Positions 44,801-53,869 of a DNA stretch of 64,000 nucleotides are shown one piece after another. A program made the position numbers and the translations under genes. The notes under the pieces were generated by a model, which did not search any database, was not told the origin of the DNA, and saw nothing but the letters and a program-made list of their open reading frames with translations. Source of the DNA: Rhizobium sp. R635 (GTDB lineage Bacteria; Pseudomonadota; Alphaproteobacteria; Rhizobiales; Rhizobiaceae); the NCBI RefSeq assembly GCF_002211285.1, contig NZ_LOKX01000002.1:124001-188000 (forward strand), written 5' to 3'. Position 1 is the first letter of the stretch, and every line of letters starts with the position of its first letter.

Positions 44801-45994
44801 TTAGCTTACATGGATTGCACGATGGGCAACCCGAAACAGGACGATCCCAAAATTCAGCATGGCAAGCAGGAGCAACACGTACAGCATGGTCTGAATGCCT
44901 GATGAAACGATGAGTTTGCCGGCGATCAGCGGAAAACCGAAGACGCCGATGAAATAGGCCAGCGAGAATAGCAGCAGCGATTGCGGCATGAGGCCGGCCG
45001 GCGCTTCATTTGCGGCAAGGCCGTTGATGACGGAATAGGTCAGCCCATATCCCAGCCCCAGCATCGCCGCCGCCCCCAGATAGACCAGATGACTCGATGT
45101 CACCGTCAGGAACAGCGCGATCGATGCCAGCGTCAGGCTCGTCAGAACCAGAAGCGAATAGAACGGGTCTCTCTTGACCACATATCCCGCCACGAACAAC
45201 CGGCTCAAGATGGCGGAGGACATGAAACCAATGAAGAAAAGCGAGTAGTCGAACCCATGCGCCTTGGCGTAGCTGGTCTGAAAGCTGGACAATCCGCCGA
45301 AAATCGCGCCGCCGATGCCGACCATGACGATGGAGTACATAGCCCGAGAAGCGATCACCTGGCGCGCCGCGCCAAACGAGATCTTATTGACATGGGGCAA
45401 AATCTTGCCGGCATTGGTCAGCCTGATGTGGAGCAGGAAGTAAAGTGCGCCGCCGGCAAGGCTGGAAAGGGACGCAAACATGAAGGCCGTCTCGATCGGC
45501 ATGGACCAGCCGGTAGCAAAACGGCCGATGATCGGGCCAGCGCCGATGCCCGACATCATCGATCCGGAAAGCAGCGCAAAAAACCTGATCCGGTGCTCCG
45601 GCTCGACGATCGCGGCGACCAGCAAGGGGCCGAGCGCATAGAATGTGCCCCAGCCTATCCCGAGAATGAAACCGACGGCCATCAGGCTCAATCCCGCTGA
45701 CGGGACCATGGCAAATCCCAAGCCGGATGCAGCAAGAAACAGCCCGGAAAACGCCACTGCCCGCGCAGAGCCGATGGCATCCGCGATGTGACCGGACAGG
45801 ATGACGAGAATGACGGTGCTGACGGTCGCCGCCGAGATGATCAGACCGGCCAGCGCCTCGTCCCCGCCCCGCTGGCCCACCAGCATGGGGATCAGGAAGG
45901 TTACGCCATAGGCGATCGAAAGGAGAAACCCTCCGATACACAAAACGGCAAATTCGCCGCCATCGACCCGCTGCTGTGCAACCGCATCACTCAT
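44801..45994 (-). CDS. MFS transporter
   Basis: 397 residues with twelve hydrophobic segments. The MFS cytoplasmic motif between TM2 and TM3 is partly kept (SGHIADAIGSARAVAFSGLF, about residues 60-79), and the second half repeats it weakly (VAGYVVKRDPFYSLLVL, about 265-281). Such carriers often export drugs or small metabolites. The ATG at 45994 lies behind a GGGGC...GGAAAC site; a longer in-frame start at 46048 is less likely. Stands alone with no regulator beside it. Confidence 0.85.
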   Translation of the reverse strand: MSDAVAQQRVDGGEFAVLCIGGFLLSIAYGVTFLIPMLVGQRGGDEALAGLIISAATVSTVILVILSGHIADAIGSARAVAFSGLFLAASGLGFAMVPSAGLSLMAVGFILGIGWGTFYALGPLLVAAIVEPEHRIRFFALLSGSMMSGIGAGPIIGRFATGWSMPIETAFMFASLSSLAGGALYFLLHIRLTNAGKILPHVNKISFGAARQVIASRAMYSIVMVGIGGAIFGGLSSFQTSYAKAHGFDYSLFFIGFMSSAILSRLFVAGYVVKRDPFYSLLVLTSLTLASIALFLTVTSSHLVYLGAAAMLGLGYGLTYSVINGLAANEAPAGLMPQSLLLFSLAYFIGVFGFPLIAGKLIVSSGIQTMLYVLLLLAMLNFGIVLFRVAHRAIHVS

Positions 45995-46338
45995 GTTTCC
46001 AAGCCCCTCGCAAGACAATTCATCGGAATGTGCGGCAATGGAGATCACGTTTGTATTTTCCTAACAAGCCGTTTTCATCTTGTCCGTAACCTATTGAAAA
46101 AACGACATTCATAGGGAATACATTTCTGTTTATTCAACATCGTCAACACGATGGCGAGCACTCCATCCGATCGACATGCTGGAGGGGCGACTCGTCCGCT
46201 CCCTTGCTGGGGCGGCGCGCCGTACTTGGAAGAATATCTATGGGCTGGCGGGGTTGCTGCCAAATGGGAAGCTTACCGGGGCAAGGCAAGCTTGCACGGG
46301 CAAGACGAGCTTGCCTGGGCAAGACGAGCTTGCCTGGG
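45995..46338. other. Intergenic region with short repeats and palindromes
   Basis: The stretch holds the MFS promoter region, an inverted repeat CATCGT-N4-ACGATG at 46138-46153, and a 19-base tandem repeat at 46283-46339. Short frames here (leftward from 46263; rightward from 46151) look like the translation of a dispersed intergenic element rather than real genes. Confidence 0.55.
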
Positions 46339-46339
46339 C
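46283..46339. repeat. Three tandem copies of a 19-base repeat
   Basis: Copies lie at 46283-46301, 46302-46320 and 46321-46339. The last two are identical (AAGACGAGCTTGCCTGGGC), and the first differs at four positions. The third copy ends on the first base of the diguanylate cyclase stop codon. A fainter fourth copy may precede it (about 46268-46282). Confidence 0.9.
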
Positions 46340-47607
46340 TAACCGAGCCTCACCACGCCGGAACGGCCGACGACGCAGTTGCGGCCGCTCTTCTTGGCTG
46401 CATAGAGCCTGCCGTCGGCCGCCGAGAGCACCGTGGTGAAGCTGCTACCGTCCTCATCGGCGGTGGCAACGCCGATGCTGACCGTCACCGGCGTGTCATC
46501 CGGCGTCTTGACGCTGGTCGCGATCGTCCAGCGCAGACGCTCGGCAAGCAGCAGCCCTTCCTCATGGTTCGTACCGGGGCAGACGGCGACGAACTCTTCG
46601 CCGCCGAAGCGGAAGATACGGTCGCTGGAGCGCAGCGTCGTGCCCAGCCGAGTGGCGATCGCCTTCAGCACCTCATCGCCCTGTAGATGACCGTAGCCGT
46701 CATTGACGTCCTTGAAGTGGTCGGCATCGATGATGAGGACGGTGGCGGATAGTCCCTGCCTCAACGCCTCGCCGACCATCAACGGCGCTTCCAGCTCCAT
46801 GCGGGTACGATCGTAGACGCCGGTGAGCATGTCGCGGCCGGTGCGTTCCAGAAGATCGTTGTAGCGCTCGCGGAAGGTCAGGTCGCCGAACACGTCGCTG
46901 ATGGATCGGGCGGAGGCGTCCGCGCCGACGCGACGGATGTGATATTCGTAGATCGCAAACATTGCCGCATAGAGGCAGACGGCAAGCATCTTCGCCTTCC
47001 AGCCGCCCCAGAATACGGCGGTCGGCACGTCCAGGAAGTAATGCAGCGCGGCGAAAAAGCCGACCTGATCGAAGGTCAGCAGCGCAAAGCCCGAGATCAT
47101 GAAACGCAGAACGACACGCCGGCGGAAAAAATCCCCGAGCTTTTCGTAGAGCAGGATGATGCCGAGCGAATCGATATAGAGTAGCGCCGTGCCCCAGATC
47201 ATCAGCCAGCCCATCTCCTTGAGGAAATCGACGTCGGGCGTGTGGCCCGCCGACATCTGCAGCGGCTGATGTATCTGCAGCACCCAGGCGATACCGACCG
47301 TTAGGAGATTGCCGAGGAAGAGGCCGTAGATCGGCTGGCGCACCGTCGCGGCATCCTCCTGCAGATAGAGCATCAGGATCATCATCAGCTTGCCGGAGAA
47401 GAAGACGGATGAGCCGGGCGACACGTCTCCGAACGGCAGCGAGACGTAGAAGACCGCCGCCAGATAGGTTTCCATGAAATGCATGACGCCGAGCGCCGTC
47501 AGAAAAACCCCGAGGCCGAGCCGGTGGCGAAAATGCAGCAGCGTCACCATCAGCACGAAATAGGCGACCGCTTCGACGACGAAGAGAGCGAGGTTGAGCG
47601 TCGCCAT
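46339..47607 (-). CDS. Membrane diguanylate cyclase (GGDEF)
   Basis: 422 residues. The N-terminal half has about seven hydrophobic spans (from LNLALFVVEAVAYFVLMVTLLHF to KAKMLAVCLYAAMFAIY, residues about 4-215), a MASE-like sensor. The C-terminal GGDEF domain starts near DMLTGVYDRTRMELE and keeps an active signature RFGGEEF with the usual D in IIDADHFKDVND. It therefore should make cyclic di-GMP. No EAL domain. The ATG at 47607 follows a GGGAT site; the stop codon is flush against the tandem repeat. Single gene. Confidence 0.93.
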   Translation of the reverse strand: MATLNLALFVVEAVAYFVLMVTLLHFRHRLGLGVFLTALGVMHFMETYLAAVFYVSLPFGDVSPGSSVFFSGKLMMILMLYLQEDAATVRQPIYGLFLGNLLTVGIAWVLQIHQPLQMSAGHTPDVDFLKEMGWLMIWGTALLYIDSLGIILLYEKLGDFFRRRVVLRFMISGFALLTFDQVGFFAALHYFLDVPTAVFWGGWKAKMLAVCLYAAMFAIYEYHIRRVGADASARSISDVFGDLTFRERYNDLLERTGRDMLTGVYDRTRMELEAPLMVGEALRQGLSATVLIIDADHFKDVNDGYGHLQGDEVLKAIATRLGTTLRSSDRIFRFGGEEFVAVCPGTNHEEGLLLAERLRWTIATSVKTPDDTPVTVSIGVATADEDGSSFTTVLSAADGRLYAAKKSGRNCVVGRSGVVRLG

Positions 47608-47865
47608 TACGACATCCCGGCTTCCGGCGGGCGCTGCCAGCCCCCTGCCGGCGTGGCGATCGCGGCGGCGGTTCCTGTGGTCGATCGTCCGAAAAAGTGA
47701 AACACGAGGGCAGCCCTGCAAATCCTGCAGGCGGCATCTTTCACCGCAATCCTTTAAGATTAGGTATGCAAGATCACGCGGCTCGGATGAGCAGCCGGCT
47801 CATAGGCTTGAAAAGCAAGGAAATTTCCGGCCGGTACGATCCCGATCCCATCCGGGATCGCGATT

Positions 47866-48192
47866 TCAGACCTGGCGAACCTTCTCGCCGTCGCCAAAAA
47901 GCGACGAACCGTGCTGATCGATGATCTGCTGCGCCTTGCGCACCGTGCATTCGATCGCATCATCGGAGGAGGAAAACATGTCGGCGCGGATGAAATTGCG
48001 CACCAGCACCTCGTCGCCGACCTTCTTTTCGATGCGGCCGGCAAGGCGATACTGGCCACCTTCCTTGCGTGGTTCGGCATAGATCGTGCAATCGGCGTAA
48101 AGCTGCGGCTCGCCGGAAGGACCTGCCGCTTCCGCAGCCGGTTTGCCGCCGCCGGAGAACATCGAAATGATATTTGAAATGAACGAAGCCAT
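47866..48192 (-). CDS. hlyU: HlyU-family transcriptional regulator
   Basis: 108 residues. The hydrophobic N-terminus (FISNIISMFSGGG) precedes the conserved core: CTIYAEPRKEGGQYRLAGRIEKKVGDEVLVRNFIRADMFSS then the Cys-containing helix DAIECTVRKAQQIIDQ. HlyU-type proteins are small winged or four-stranded regulators, in vibrios of haemolysin and in rhizobia of unknown targets. It is isolated between the diguanylate cyclase and ilvA. Confidence 0.85.
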   Translation of the reverse strand: MASFISNIISMFSGGGKPAAEAAGPSGEPQLYADCTIYAEPRKEGGQYRLAGRIEKKVGDEVLVRNFIRADMFSSSDDAIECTVRKAQQIIDQHGSSLFGDGEKVRQV

Positions 48193-48229
48193 GAGCCGTC
48201 TCTAGCACGGCGGCGGCGCAATCGCCAAG

Positions 48230-49480
48230 TCAAATGATCAGGTTGGCGAGGATCTCGTTTTCGGTGATGTCCTCGTAACCCATGCCCGCAGCTTCGAAAT
48301 TTGCGACCAGCCGGGCGAAATTGTCCGGCGCCTTCGTTTCGATGCCGATCAGGATCGAGCCGAAATTGCGCGCCGATTTCTTCAGATATTCGAAGCGGGC
48401 GATATCGTCGTCGGGGCCGAGCAGATTGAGGAAATCCCGAAGCGCGCCGGGACGCTGGGCAAGCCGCAGGATGAAGTATTTCTTCAGCCCTGCGTAACGC
48501 ATGGCTCTTTCCTTCACGTCAGGCAGACGCTCGAAATCGAAATTGCCGCCGGAGACGACGGCGACGATCGTCCTGCCGCGGATCGCTTGGGCGTCCATCG
48601 CGGCGATCGCCGTCAGCGACAGCGCGCCTGCCGGCTCCAGCACGACACCCTCGACGTTCAGCATCTCCTGAATGGTGACGCAGATGGCATTTTCCGGCAT
48701 CAGCCGCACCTGCTCGGCCGGAAAATCGCGGAGTGCCGCAAAGTTCAGGTCGCCGATGCGAGCCACCGCGGCGCCATCGACGAAATTATCGACCTTGGCA
48801 AGCGTCGTCACCTCCCCCGCCTCGATGCTGCGCCTCAAGCTCGGCGCACCAGCGGGCTCGGCGAAGACGAAGGCGGATTTCGGCACGGTGCCGTCGAGAT
48901 AACCGGTGATGCCGGCGGCAAGGCCACCGCCGCCGACCGGCAGGACGACCATGTCGGGCACTGCTCCCTGCGGCAGTTGCTGCATGATTTCGGCTGCGAC
49001 CGTCGCCTGCCCCTCGATGATATCGGCATGGTCGAAGGGCGGCACCATGACGCCGCCGACTGCCTCCACGTGCTCGCGCGCCGCCTGGTAGCACTGGTCG
49101 AAAAAGTCGCCGAACAGCCGGATGGTGATGAATTCGGCGCCGAACATGCGGGTCTTGTCGATCTTCTGCTGCGGCGTCGTCACCGGCATGAAGACAACGC
49201 CCGGCACGCCGAAATGGCGGCAGACATACGCAAAGCCCTGGGCATGATTGCCGGCCGAGGCGCAGACGAAGGTCTTGGCCGAAGCGCCCTGCCCGATCGC
49301 CTTGCGGAAGAAGTTGAAGGCGCCGCGGATCTTGTAGGAGCGTACCGGCGACAGGTCTTCCCGCTTCAGCCAGATATCGGCCCCGCAACGGGCAGAGAGA
49401 TGATCGTTGAGCTGCAGCGGCGTTGCCGGAAAGAGGCTGCGCATTGCCTGTTCGGCGCTTTCGACATCAAGTCTCGTCAC
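48230..49480 (-). CDS. ilvA: Threonine ammonia-lyase (biosynthetic, with ACT domain)
   Basis: 416 residues. The PLP lysine is in SYKIRGAFNF (K near residue 49), the glycine-rich phosphate loop is PVGGGGLAAG (about residues 182-191), and a regulatory ACT-like domain follows (KKYFILRLAQRPGALRDFLNLLGPDDDI, about residues 330-358). It deaminates threonine to 2-oxobutanoate for isoleucine synthesis, inhibited by isoleucine through the C-terminal domain. Single gene. Confidence 0.95.
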   Translation of the reverse strand: MTRLDVESAEQAMRSLFPATPLQLNDHLSARCGADIWLKREDLSPVRSYKIRGAFNFFRKAIGQGASAKTFVCASAGNHAQGFAYVCRHFGVPGVVFMPVTTPQQKIDKTRMFGAEFITIRLFGDFFDQCYQAAREHVEAVGGVMVPPFDHADIIEGQATVAAEIMQQLPQGAVPDMVVLPVGGGGLAAGITGYLDGTVPKSAFVFAEPAGAPSLRRSIEAGEVTTLAKVDNFVDGAAVARIGDLNFAALRDFPAEQVRLMPENAICVTIQEMLNVEGVVLEPAGALSLTAIAAMDAQAIRGRTIVAVVSGGNFDFERLPDVKERAMRYAGLKKYFILRLAQRPGALRDFLNLLGPDDDIARFEYLKKSARNFGSILIGIETKAPDNFARLVANFEAAGMGYEDITENEILANLII

Positions 49481-49694
49481 GGGCGTGGTCCAATTTTACA
49501 TTTAGCCACCCCGCTATCGCACAGCCCGGCCGGCAAAAGAAAGCCCGTTTCGCCCGCTTGCGGTTCGTTCGCGACCGGTTCCCGCCCCGGAGCGATCTCA
49601 CTCGCCGAAAGGCTTTCTTAAACCAATCGCGAAATTGGCGGCACATGAACTGATTTTAACTGTCAATGAAAGGGCCGGCCATTAATATGAGGCC

Positions 49695-50060
49695 ATGACG
49701 ACACTCAAATTCGCAAGACCGCTCGCCTGGCTCCTGCTCGCCTCGATCATCTTCATGACCGTCTCGCCCATCGGGTTGAGGCCGGAAACCGTGACGACCG
49801 TCAATACCGACCGCGCCGGCGCCTATGTGGTCCTCGGGCTCGCCTTTGCGCTTGCCTATCCGAAACAATGGAAAACGGTGGCGGCGCTACTGATCGTCGG
49901 CGCTGTCGCCATTGAATATCTGCAATATTTCGCGCCGACCCGCCATGCGCGCCTGCATGATGCCGGCATCAAGGCAGTGGGCGCCGCCATCGGGCTCGTG
50001 GCCGGCTGGGTGATCAACAAATGGCGCGAGGCGAGAGCGCTTCCGCTGGCAGAACAGTAA
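49695..50060 (+). CDS. VanZ-like membrane protein
   Basis: 121 residues with three to four hydrophobic spans. VTTVNTDRAGAYVVLGLAFALAYP (about residues 35-58), IEYLQYFAPTRHARLHDAGIKAVGAAIG (about 75-102) form the VanZ-family pattern, where DR...H/D residues line a membrane site. Rhizobial members have no assigned function. The ATG is preceded by a weak site (TATGAGGCC). Confidence 0.8.
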   Translation: MTTLKFARPLAWLLLASIIFMTVSPIGLRPETVTTVNTDRAGAYVVLGLAFALAYPKQWKTVAALLIVGAVAIEYLQYFAPTRHARLHDAGIKAVGAAIGLVAGWVINKWREARALPLAEQ

Positions 50061-50127
50061 TTATCGTCAGCAACGGACCACGTACAATCCCGAAGATCGA
50101 TTCGGGATCGTGCGGATTGAAACGTGA

Positions 50128-50174
50128 TAGATCGTCCTTAGCGCGTCTTCCTGGGATGCGCTAAGGACGATCTA
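50128..50174. repeat. Perfect 17-base inverted repeat
   Basis: TAGATCGTCCTTAGCGC (50128-50144) and its exact inverse (50158-50174) with a 13-base loop. It overlaps the stop codon of the 43-residue gene on the minus strand, and could act as a terminator or as a mobile intergenic palindrome; no U run follows the arm on either strand. Confidence 0.9.
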
Positions 50175-50303
50175 GAAACCGCGCAGTTGAACCGCCCAGA
50201 AGAACAGCGATATCGCGGCCATCGCAGTTCCCAGAACAAGCGCGGCACTGGTTTTGAAGATCCGGATGCGCCGAGTCTTAGTCCCACTCCAATCGTAAAC
50301 CAT
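50172..50303 (-). CDS. Small single-span membrane protein (43 aa)
   Basis: An ATG at 50303 behind a GGGAGTAAGG site opens 43 residues: MVYDWSGTKTRRIRIFKTS is a basic N-terminal part, then one hydrophobic span (AALVLGTAMAAISLFFWAVQL), then RGF. The positive N-terminus and single span indicate an inner-membrane protein with the N-terminus inside. No family is recognised. It stops within the outer base of the 17-bp inverted repeat. Confidence 0.6.
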   Translation of the reverse strand: MVYDWSGTKTRRIRIFKTSAALVLGTAMAAISLFFWAVQLRGF

Positions 50304-50447
50304 CGCCTTACTCCCACAAGACAACACTTACTCAACCGTCGCGGCGCAATGCTTGCACCGAAAATGCCTTTGTCAAGCGATAACCCGCCTTTATGCACAA
50401 TATACAGGCATATTCAATAGCAGCCTATTCAAATGGGATTATGAAGG

Positions 50448-50532
50448 TGGTGCGGGCGACGGGGATCGAACCCGTACAGCCAAGGCCGAGGGATTTTAAG
50501 TCCCTTGCGTCTACCAGTTTCGCCACGCCCGC
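50448..50532 (-). tRNA. tRNA-Leu (TAA)
   Basis: On the minus strand GCGGGCG (50526-50532) pairs with CGCCCGC at the 3' end, followed by discriminator A and an encoded CCA (50448-50450). The anticodon arm is GGGACTTAAAATCCC with anticodon TAA, and a long variable arm (CTCGGCCTTGGCTG) marks a class II tRNA. T arm GGGTTCGATCCCC. 85 nt with CCA. Confidence 0.96.
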
Positions 50533-50680
50533 TTGCTGCGTTTTCAATATCTTGCGTCATTGGCGATGGGAAGAGCCGCGAGGCGTAAAAATCATGCCTC
50601 ATTCGAACGCATTGGGCGGCTGTTTGCAAAGCGGCCGAAGGACGCTACCTATTTGCGAGCTTCACATCACGGAACATCCC

Positions 50681-51454
50681 ATGAGCCACGACATCGTCAC
50701 CGCCGCCATGCTCGCCATCGGCGACGAGCTTCTTTCCGGACGCACCAAGGACAAGAATATCGGCCATCTCGCCGATCTGCTCACCCTTTCCGGCATCGAC
50801 CTCAAGGAGGTGCGCATCGTCGCCGACGAAGAGGAGGCGATCGTCGAGGCGCTGAACGCGCTTCGCGGCAAATATGATTACGTCTTCACGTCAGGCGGCA
50901 TCGGGCCGACGCATGACGACATCACGGCCGATGCCATCTCCAAGGCTTTCGGCGTGCCCTGCGAACACGACGACGCGGCAATGGCGCTGCTTGCCGATAT
51001 GTACAAGCGCCGCGAAATGGAGTTCACCGAGGCGCGCCAGCGCATGGCGCGCATGCCGCGGGGTGCGGCTCATATCGCCAATCCCGTCTCGACGGCGCCG
51101 GGCTTCATCATCGGCAACGTCTATGTCATGGCCGGCGTGCCGCAGGTCTTCCAGGCGATGGTCGACAACGTGCTGCCGACGCTTCGGACCGGCACGCCCG
51201 TGCTTTCGCTGGCGATCGCCTGCCCTTACGGCGAAGGCGAGATCGGCACGCCGCTGACGGCGATCCAGAAAGCGCATCCGGAAACCAGCATCGGTTCCTA
51301 CCCCAGATATGTCGGCCAGAAATTCTTCACCGAGATCGTCGTGCGCGGCCGTTCGCAGGCGGTGATCGATGCGGCCGGCGCCGAGGTGCAGGCGATGATC
51401 GAGACCATCCGCCGGAGGAAGGATATCGCCGAAAATCATTCCGCCGAGGCTTAG
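50681..51454 (+). CDS. CinA/MoaB-like molybdopterin-binding domain protein
   Basis: 257 residues. Begins MSHDIVTAAMLAIGDELLSGRTKDKN and contains VFTSGGIGPTHDDITADAISKAFG (about residues 63-86), the MoCF_biosynth motif with GGxGPTxDD. This is the N-terminal domain of CinA without the nicotinamide-deamidase domain. Such single-domain proteins are common in Alphaproteobacteria; an adenylyl- or ADP-ribose-related pyrophosphatase role is suggested for CinA relatives. I chose the ATG at 50681 since a longer in-frame extension runs through tRNA-Leu. Confidence 0.88.
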   Translation: MSHDIVTAAMLAIGDELLSGRTKDKNIGHLADLLTLSGIDLKEVRIVADEEEAIVEALNALRGKYDYVFTSGGIGPTHDDITADAISKAFGVPCEHDDAAMALLADMYKRREMEFTEARQRMARMPRGAAHIANPVSTAPGFIIGNVYVMAGVPQVFQAMVDNVLPTLRTGTPVLSLAIACPYGEGEIGTPLTAIQKAHPETSIGSYPRYVGQKFFTEIVVRGRSQAVIDAAGAEVQAMIETIRRRKDIAENHSAEA

Positions 51455-51469
51455 GAGAGCCGGCCATCC

Positions 51470-51483
51470 TTGATTGACATCAA
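51470..51483 (+). promoter_or_regulatory. FNR/FixK-type anaerobox
   Basis: TTGAT (51470-51474), TGAC and ATCAA (51479-51483): a perfect match to the TTGAT-N4-ATCAA consensus. It lies 67 bases before the universal stress gene start; in a class II arrangement transcription would begin about 40 bases after the box centre, near 51518. Confidence 0.75.
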
Positions 51484-51550
51484 GGAACTGGAGAAGGGTC
51501 CGGTGCATTCCTTTCCTCGCGCAAACCATTTCAGCGCAAGGAGAATTGAT

Positions 51551-52393
51551 ATGTCCTACAAAACCATTCTCGCCATTCTCGATACGGCGGACAATAGCGG
51601 CGCCGTTGCCGATTTCGCCTTTGCCATCGCCGCCGAAAGCGGCGCCCATGTGATCGGCCTTCATGCCGAAACCATCTCCGCCGTGCCGCTGGTGGCGCCG
51701 ATGGAAATTCCCGACCCCGTCGCCGTGCAGGCGCTGCAGGACATGGCGCACAGCGAAACGGTCGCGGTGGAGCGCATCTTCCGGGAGAAAGCGGCCGCAG
51801 CCGGCGGCTCTTCCGAGTGGCGCAGCTTCGCCACATCAACCGGCTACGGCTCCTCGCCGCTGCTCGAAAGCGCCCGCAGCGCCGATCTGCTGATCGCCTC
51901 GCAGGCCGATCCCGCCAAACCCTCCGACAGCCACGTCGACGTCAACAGCTTCCTCTTCGAGACCGGCCGGCCGGTGCTGATGATCCCCTATATCATTCGC
52001 CAGCCCAAGCCGATCAAGCGTGTGCTGATCGCCTGGAACGGCTCGAAGGAGGCGGCACGCGCGACCTTCGACGCGCTGCCGATCCTGAAAGCGGCCGACG
52101 AGGTGGAAATCTTTTCAGTCGATCCGGCCGAAACGGCGCTGCAATCGCCGTTGACGGCAGGCGCCGAGATCGCCGCCACGCTTGCCCGTCACGGGGTAAA
52201 GGCGACGCTTTCCACGGCGGAGAGTATCGACAAGCACACGTCTGATGTCATCGAGAACCGGCTTTCCGACAGCAGCATCGATCTTCTCGTCATGGGCGCC
52301 TACACGCATTCCTGGCTCTGGCAGACGATCTTCGGGGGCACGACGAAAACCGTGCTGCAATCGATGACGGCGCTGACCCTGTTGTCGCGATAA
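51551..52393 (+). CDS. Universal stress protein (two UspA domains)
   Basis: 280 residues made of two UspA-like repeats: the first (MSYKTILAILDTADN to about residue 145, weaker nucleotide site) and the second (RVLIAWNGSKEAARATFDALPILKAA, from about residue 160, ending LVMGAYTHSWLWQTIFGGTTKTVLQ with the G-x2-G-x9-G(S/T)-like loop). Tandem Usps of this type act in survival of stress or oxygen limitation. The perfect FNR/FixK box upstream predicts low-oxygen induction. The ATG at 51551 follows AAGGAGAATTGAT. Confidence 0.92.
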   Translation: MSYKTILAILDTADNSGAVADFAFAIAAESGAHVIGLHAETISAVPLVAPMEIPDPVAVQALQDMAHSETVAVERIFREKAAAAGGSSEWRSFATSTGYGSSPLLESARSADLLIASQADPAKPSDSHVDVNSFLFETGRPVLMIPYIIRQPKPIKRVLIAWNGSKEAARATFDALPILKAADEVEIFSVDPAETALQSPLTAGAEIAATLARHGVKATLSTAESIDKHTSDVIENRLSDSSIDLLVMGAYTHSWLWQTIFGGTTKTVLQSMTALTLLSR

Positions 52394-52597
52394 CCGTTGC
52401 TCTTGCGTTTTGCCGGCAAATCCCGCTAATTGCGGCGACCGATGACGGCTTCGCGCCTCGGCACAGCTCGCGCGCTGCAGCTCGCGATCTCGCGCAGCAG
52501 CATCTCGCGCGATTTCCCGTTTTGCCGATCGCCGCGTCAAGCCCGTCCGGTCGCCGGTAAACGGCGTGTCGTTTCCATCATGCCGCGGAGCAGCCCG

Positions 52598-53092
52598 ATG
52601 TCCCTTCCCGATAAAGCCTTTCCCGTTTCCTGGGATCAGTTCCACCGCGATGCGCGTGCGCTTGCCTGGCGCCTTGCCGGCCTCGGCCAAACCTTCAAGG
52701 CGATCGTCTGCATCACTCGCGGCGGCCTCGTTCCGGCCGCGATCATTTCGCGCGAACTGAACATCCGGCTGATCGAGACTGTCTGCGTCGCCTCCTATCA
52801 TGATTATGTGAACCAGGGCGACATGGTGCTGCTCAAGGGGATCACGCCCGAGCTGACCGAAAATGACGGCGAAGGCGTGCTCGTCATCGACGACCTGACG
52901 GATACCGGCAAGACCGCGGCACAGGTGCGCGCCATGCTGCCGAAGGCGCATTTCGCCTGCGTCTACGCCAAGCCGAAGGGCGTGCCGACCGTCGACACAT
53001 TCGTCACCGAGGTCAGCCAGGATACCTGGATCTATTTCCCCTGGGACATGGGTTTCACCTATCAGGAGCCGATCGCCAAGGGCGCACGCTGA
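52598..53092 (+). CDS. gpt: Xanthine phosphoribosyltransferase
   Basis: 164 residues. The PRPP-binding motif [17 protein letters not shown] (about residues 87-103) and the [17 protein letters not shown] segment (about 39-55) are those of Gpt. It salvages xanthine and guanine to their nucleotides at the membrane face. The ATG at 52598 follows CGGAGCAGCCCG; an in-frame ATG at 52580 adds a short MPRSSP extension. No operon partners. Confidence 0.94.
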   Translation: MSLPDKAFPVSWDQFHRDARALAWRLAGLGQTFKAIVCITRGGLVPAAIISRELNIRLIETVCVASYHDYVNQGDMVLLKGITPELTENDGEGVLVIDDLTDTGKTAAQVRAMLPKAHFACVYAKPKGVPTVDTFVTEVSQDTWIYFPWDMGFTYQEPIAKGAR

Positions 53093-53287
53093 CCGCCGCC
53101 GGCAGCGGCGCGTGATCCTCGCAATTACCACTTGAAATTGTTCCAGATTTTGTCCGCGGGGTTGCCTGATTCCGCTACCGGGATTCCCGCACCTATTTTA
53201 TTTTCTTCTCATAGACGCGGTGGTTTGAGAATCGTGTCAGGTTGCGCTTAAAACGTGCAAACTGTTGATGCGATACGGGGAAGCAAA

Positions 53288-53869
53288 ATGGCGCGGTGGG
53301 GGCATCTCGGAGCAATTCTGTCGGTCGGGCTGGCGGCATGTGTTTTTCCCGCCCACGCCGAACCTGCCTATGTGCCCCTCGTGCGCGACTATGTCGAACA
53401 GCGGATCAGGCCCTTGGTCGAGACGCCGCTGGTGCTGAGCGCCATTGCCGAGCAGAATGCGAAGTTCGTCAATGTCAGCGAAATGGATATGCGGGTTCTC
53501 GACGAAGCCTACCGGTCGGAGATCGGTCAGGACCACCTGCAGATGGTCAAGCTGCTGCTCGACAAATCGGTCTCGCACTACCTGAAGGCCAGGCAGGACG
53601 CTTCGCAAGGGGCGATCGTCGAATTTTTCGTCACGGACGCGCATGGGCTGAATGTCGGGCAGAGCATCATCACCGCCGACTACTGGCAGGGCGACGAGGA
53701 GAAATACCTCAAAACCTTCGCCAACGGCTCCCGCGAGATCTTCATCGACCGGGCGGAACGCAACGAATCCACGCAGATGCTCGAAACCCAGGCGAGCTTC
53801 GTCGTCCTCGACGAAGCGGACAGGCCGATCGGCGTGGCGATCGTCACCATCGCCATCGATGCGCTCTGA
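53288..53869 (+). CDS. Secreted/periplasmic protein, sensor-like, unknown
   Basis: 193 residues with a signal peptide (MARWGHLGAILSVGLAACVFPAHA, cleavage about residue 24). The mature part carries a helical segment (ALVETPLVLSAIAEQNAKF), then beta-rich stretches (AIVEFFVTDAHGLNVGQSIITADYWQGDEEKYLKTF, FIDRAERNESTQMLETQASFVVLDEADRPIGVAIVTI). The pattern of QSIITADYWQGDE and a terminal GVAIVTI strand resembles a PAS/PDC-like extracellular sensor domain. No family is certain. The ATG at 53288 follows GGGGAAGC. Confidence 0.68.
   Translation: MARWGHLGAILSVGLAACVFPAHAEPAYVPLVRDYVEQRIRPLVETPLVLSAIAEQNAKFVNVSEMDMRVLDEAYRSEIGQDHLQMVKLLLDKSVSHYLKARQDASQGAIVEFFVTDAHGLNVGQSIITADYWQGDEEKYLKTFANGSREIFIDRAERNESTQMLETQASFVVLDEADRPIGVAIVTIAIDAL

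Noticed and set aside
46283..46339. CRISPR-like array
   Set aside because: The 19-base units are directly adjacent with no spacers, so it is a simple tandem repeat.
50393..50680. N-terminal extension of the CinA/MoaB-like gene
   Set aside because: The longer frame runs through tRNA-Leu on the opposite strand and lacks conservation; the ATG at 50681 begins the family core.
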